DNA of 52,473 nt from VFBF01 sp034440275. GTDB taxonomy: Bacteria > Pseudomonadota > Alphaproteobacteria > Caulobacterales > Aquidulcibacteraceae. This document shows positions 51,217-52,473 of this stretch, one piece after another. A program made the translations under genes and the position numbers. The stretch spans positions 1-52,473 of the forward strand of contig JAWXBS010000070.1 of NCBI GenBank assembly GCA_034440275.1, written 5' to 3'. A model generated the notes under the pieces. It was given only the letters and a program-made list of their open reading frames with translations. It was not told the DNA's origin and did no database searches. Positions within the stretch are counted from its first letter, which is position 1, and every line of letters starts with the position of its first letter.

Positions 51217-51291
51217 GCGGGCGTAGCTCAGGGGTAGAGCACAACCTTGCCAAGGTTGGGGTCGGGCGTTCGAATCGCCTCGCCCGCTCCA
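51217..51291 (+). tRNA. tRNA-Gly(GCC)
   Basis: The cloverleaf is complete: acceptor GCGGGCG with CGCCCGC, D-arm GCTC/GAGC, anticodon stem CAACC/GGTTG around TTGCCAA, T-arm with TTCGAAT. Anticodon GCC at 51249-51251 reads GGC/GGU. CCA is encoded at 51289-51291. A T-rich stretch follows. Confidence 0.98.
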
Positions 51292-51323
51292 GTTTTCTCG
51301 AAAAGCCGCTAGAAGCGCTCCGG

Positions 51324-51350
51324 CGCGGAGGTCCTCCGCGAACGGAGGAC
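51324..51350 (+). promoter_or_regulatory. Mutually exclusive hairpins masking a Shine-Dalgarno site
   Basis: CGCGGAGG (51324-51331) is complementary to CCTCCGCG (51333-51340). Alternatively GTCCTCCG (51331-51338) is perfectly complementary to CGGAGGAC (51343-51350), closed by CGAA. The second arm contains the GGAGG of the downstream gene. Only one hairpin can form at a time, so this is a candidate translational switch. Confidence 0.6.
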
Positions 51351-51355
51351 GCTTG

Positions 51356-52473
51356 TTGAAATTCGCCGGACTTTTCCTCGCCGCCGCCCTTGCCGCCTGC
51401 GCCTCCACGCCGGACGCGCCGCGCCGCACCTCCGCAGAGATCGACGCCTTCGCGCGGGCGGCCATGGCCGGAACGGGCGCCAAGGGCCTCGCGATCGCGG
51501 TCGTCGAGGACGGTCGTGTGGTCCATGTCGGCGCGTATGGCGATCGCAACGCGAAGGGCGATCCGCTGACGCCGGACACGATCATGTACGGCGCGTCGCT
51601 GACGAAGGCGGCGTTCGGCTATGTGGTCATGCAGCTGGTCGAGGAGCGCAAGCTCGATCTCGACGCCTCCATCGCGACCTATCTCCCGCGACCCTTGACG
51701 AGCTACGGCGATGCGCAAACGGAGGACGCCTATGCGCGCTGGAGCGATCTCGCGGGCGACGAACGCTGGCGCAAGCTGACGCCGCGCATCCTGCTGAATC
51801 ACGCATCGGGTTTTTCCAATTTCGGTTTCCTCGAACCGGACGGAAAGCTGCGTTTCCACTTCGATCCAGGCGCGCGCTACGCCTATTCCGGCGACGGGCT
51901 GATGCTGTTGCAGTTCGTCATCGAGAAGGGGCTCGGCCTCGATCTGCAGGCGGAGATGCAGCGACGCGTTTTCGGCCCGCTCGCCATGACCAATACCAGC
52001 CTCATCTGGCGCCCGGACTTCGCCGCCAATCTCGCCGACGGCTGGAAGGAAGACGGCAGCGTCGAGCCGCACGACGAGCGCAGCCGCGTGCGCGCGGCGG
52101 GTTCGATGGACACGACCATCGCCGACATGGCGAAGCTCGCGGCGGGGTATGTTTCCGGCGCGGGACTTTCCCCGGCGGGCCGCGCGGAGCTGGCGCGGCC
52201 GATGCTGCCGATCACGACGCGCAGCCAGTTTCCTTCGCTGCAGCCCGAAGTGCCCGCCGACGCCCGCATTCCTGGCCTCGCGGCGGGCCTCGGCGTTGTC
52301 GTGTTCGATGGTCCGCAGGGGCGCGGCTTCTACAAGGGCGGCCACAACGACTCGACCGGCAACACCTGGGTCTGCGTCGAACGCGGCAAACGCTGCTTGG
52401 TGATCCTCGCCAACGACGTCCGCGCGGAGGCGGCCTTTCCGGCGATTGTGCGCTTCGTGCTGGGGGAGACGGG
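51356..52473 (+). CDS. Serine hydrolase (beta-lactamase/esterase family) lipoprotein, partial
   Basis: The gene runs off the window end, with 372 codons visible and no stop. It starts at a TTG (51356; an adjacent TTG at 51353 is possible), with GGAGG 7 nt upstream. A lipobox Cys15 (LAAC) ends the signal peptide. The catalytic S-x-x-K is in GASLTKAAF and a Y-x-G in YAYSGDG. The family contains class C beta-lactamases, esterases and D-aminopeptidases, and the substrate cannot be told. It follows tRNA-Gly. Confidence 0.85.
   Translation, partial: MKFAGLFLAAALAACASTPDAPRRTSAEIDAFARAAMAGTGAKGLAIAVVEDGRVVHVGAYGDRNAKGDPLTPDTIMYGASLTKAAFGYVVMQLVEERKLDLDASIATYLPRPLTSYGDAQTEDAYARWSDLAGDERWRKLTPRILLNHASGFSNFGFLEPDGKLRFHFDPGARYAYSGDGLMLLQFVIEKGLGLDLQAEMQRRVFGPLAMTNTSLIWRPDFAANLADGWKEDGSVEPHDERSRVRAAGSMDTTIADMAKLAAGYVSGAGLSPAGRAELARPMLPITTRSQFPSLQPEVPADARIPGLAAGLGVVVFDGPQGRGFYKGGHNDSTGNTWVCVERGKRCLVILANDVRAEAAFPAIVRFVLGET

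Overview
The window is GC-rich (roughly two thirds G+C by eye) and tightly packed, with many 4-nt ATGA overlaps. It reads as chromosomal DNA of an alphaproteobacterium, probably of the Caulobacterales/Hyphomonadaceae type. This rests on the run DUF299 kinase regulator - maf - aroE - coaE - dnaQ - secB - Tim44-like - Smr, on the hisB/hisH/hisA/hisF/hisE block lying next to hslVU, on hrcA-grpE divergent from rph, and on a TonB-dependent receptor and an FeS-type photolyase. The genus cannot be fixed from sequence alone. No phage, transposase, integrase or CRISPR array was seen.

Layout. 1-165 looks like the right edge of the replication origin: the neighbouring DUF299 gene is the conserved RP001 partner of hemE around alphaproteobacterial origins, and a DnaA-box-like 9-mer and a GANTC site are present. 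166-6926 carries DUF299 regulator, maf, an in-frame aroE-coaE fusion, dnaQ, an ECF sigma factor with a membrane partner, secB (reverse), a Tim44-like gene and an Smr gene. 6931-9216 is a TonB-dependent receptor. 9294-12836 is a translationally coupled his operon (reverse). 13018-16981 holds a membrane GGDEF/EAL protein followed by hslVU. 17396-22061 is a three-gene 2-oxoacid oxidoreductase operon with its own GltD-like flavoprotein, preceded by a perfect palindrome. 22058-29132 holds a PfkB kinase, a lipoprotein, an ATP-grasp enzyme, nth, DUF2244, dapB and a giant DUF2339 membrane protein. 29207-32322 is dnaK-dnaJ with a sigma-32-like promoter and an intercistronic hairpin.

32637-42959 is a more accessory stretch. 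It holds AlkB, an aldo/keto reductase, a probably frameshifted gene, a rhodanese, a glycosyltransferase, a membrane-anchored TIR-like protein, a metal locus (DUF2946-like gene broken by an in-frame stop, PepSY protein, PCuAC chaperone), an HU protein with a histone-H1-like tail, a DUF4287 protein, a (6-4) photolyase and a thioesterase. 42998-50142 returns to core genes (grpE, hrcA, rph, rdgB, hemW), but rph and rdgB are separated by a quinone-oxidoreductase-like gene and an XRE/DUF2975 pair. The end holds a reverse hypothetical gene, a structured 448-nt non-coding stretch, tRNA-Gly(GCC), and a serine-hydrolase lipoprotein cut off by the window end. That last gene's Shine-Dalgarno sequence lies in one of two mutually exclusive hairpins.

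Themes. Protein quality control is heavily represented (dnaK, dnaJ, grpE, hrcA, hslVU, secB). The most unusual items are the SD-masking alternative hairpins at 51324-51350, the TIR-like membrane protein, the AroE-CoaE fusion, the nonsense-interrupted DUF2946 gene, the palindrome before the oxidoreductase operon and the tailed HU protein.
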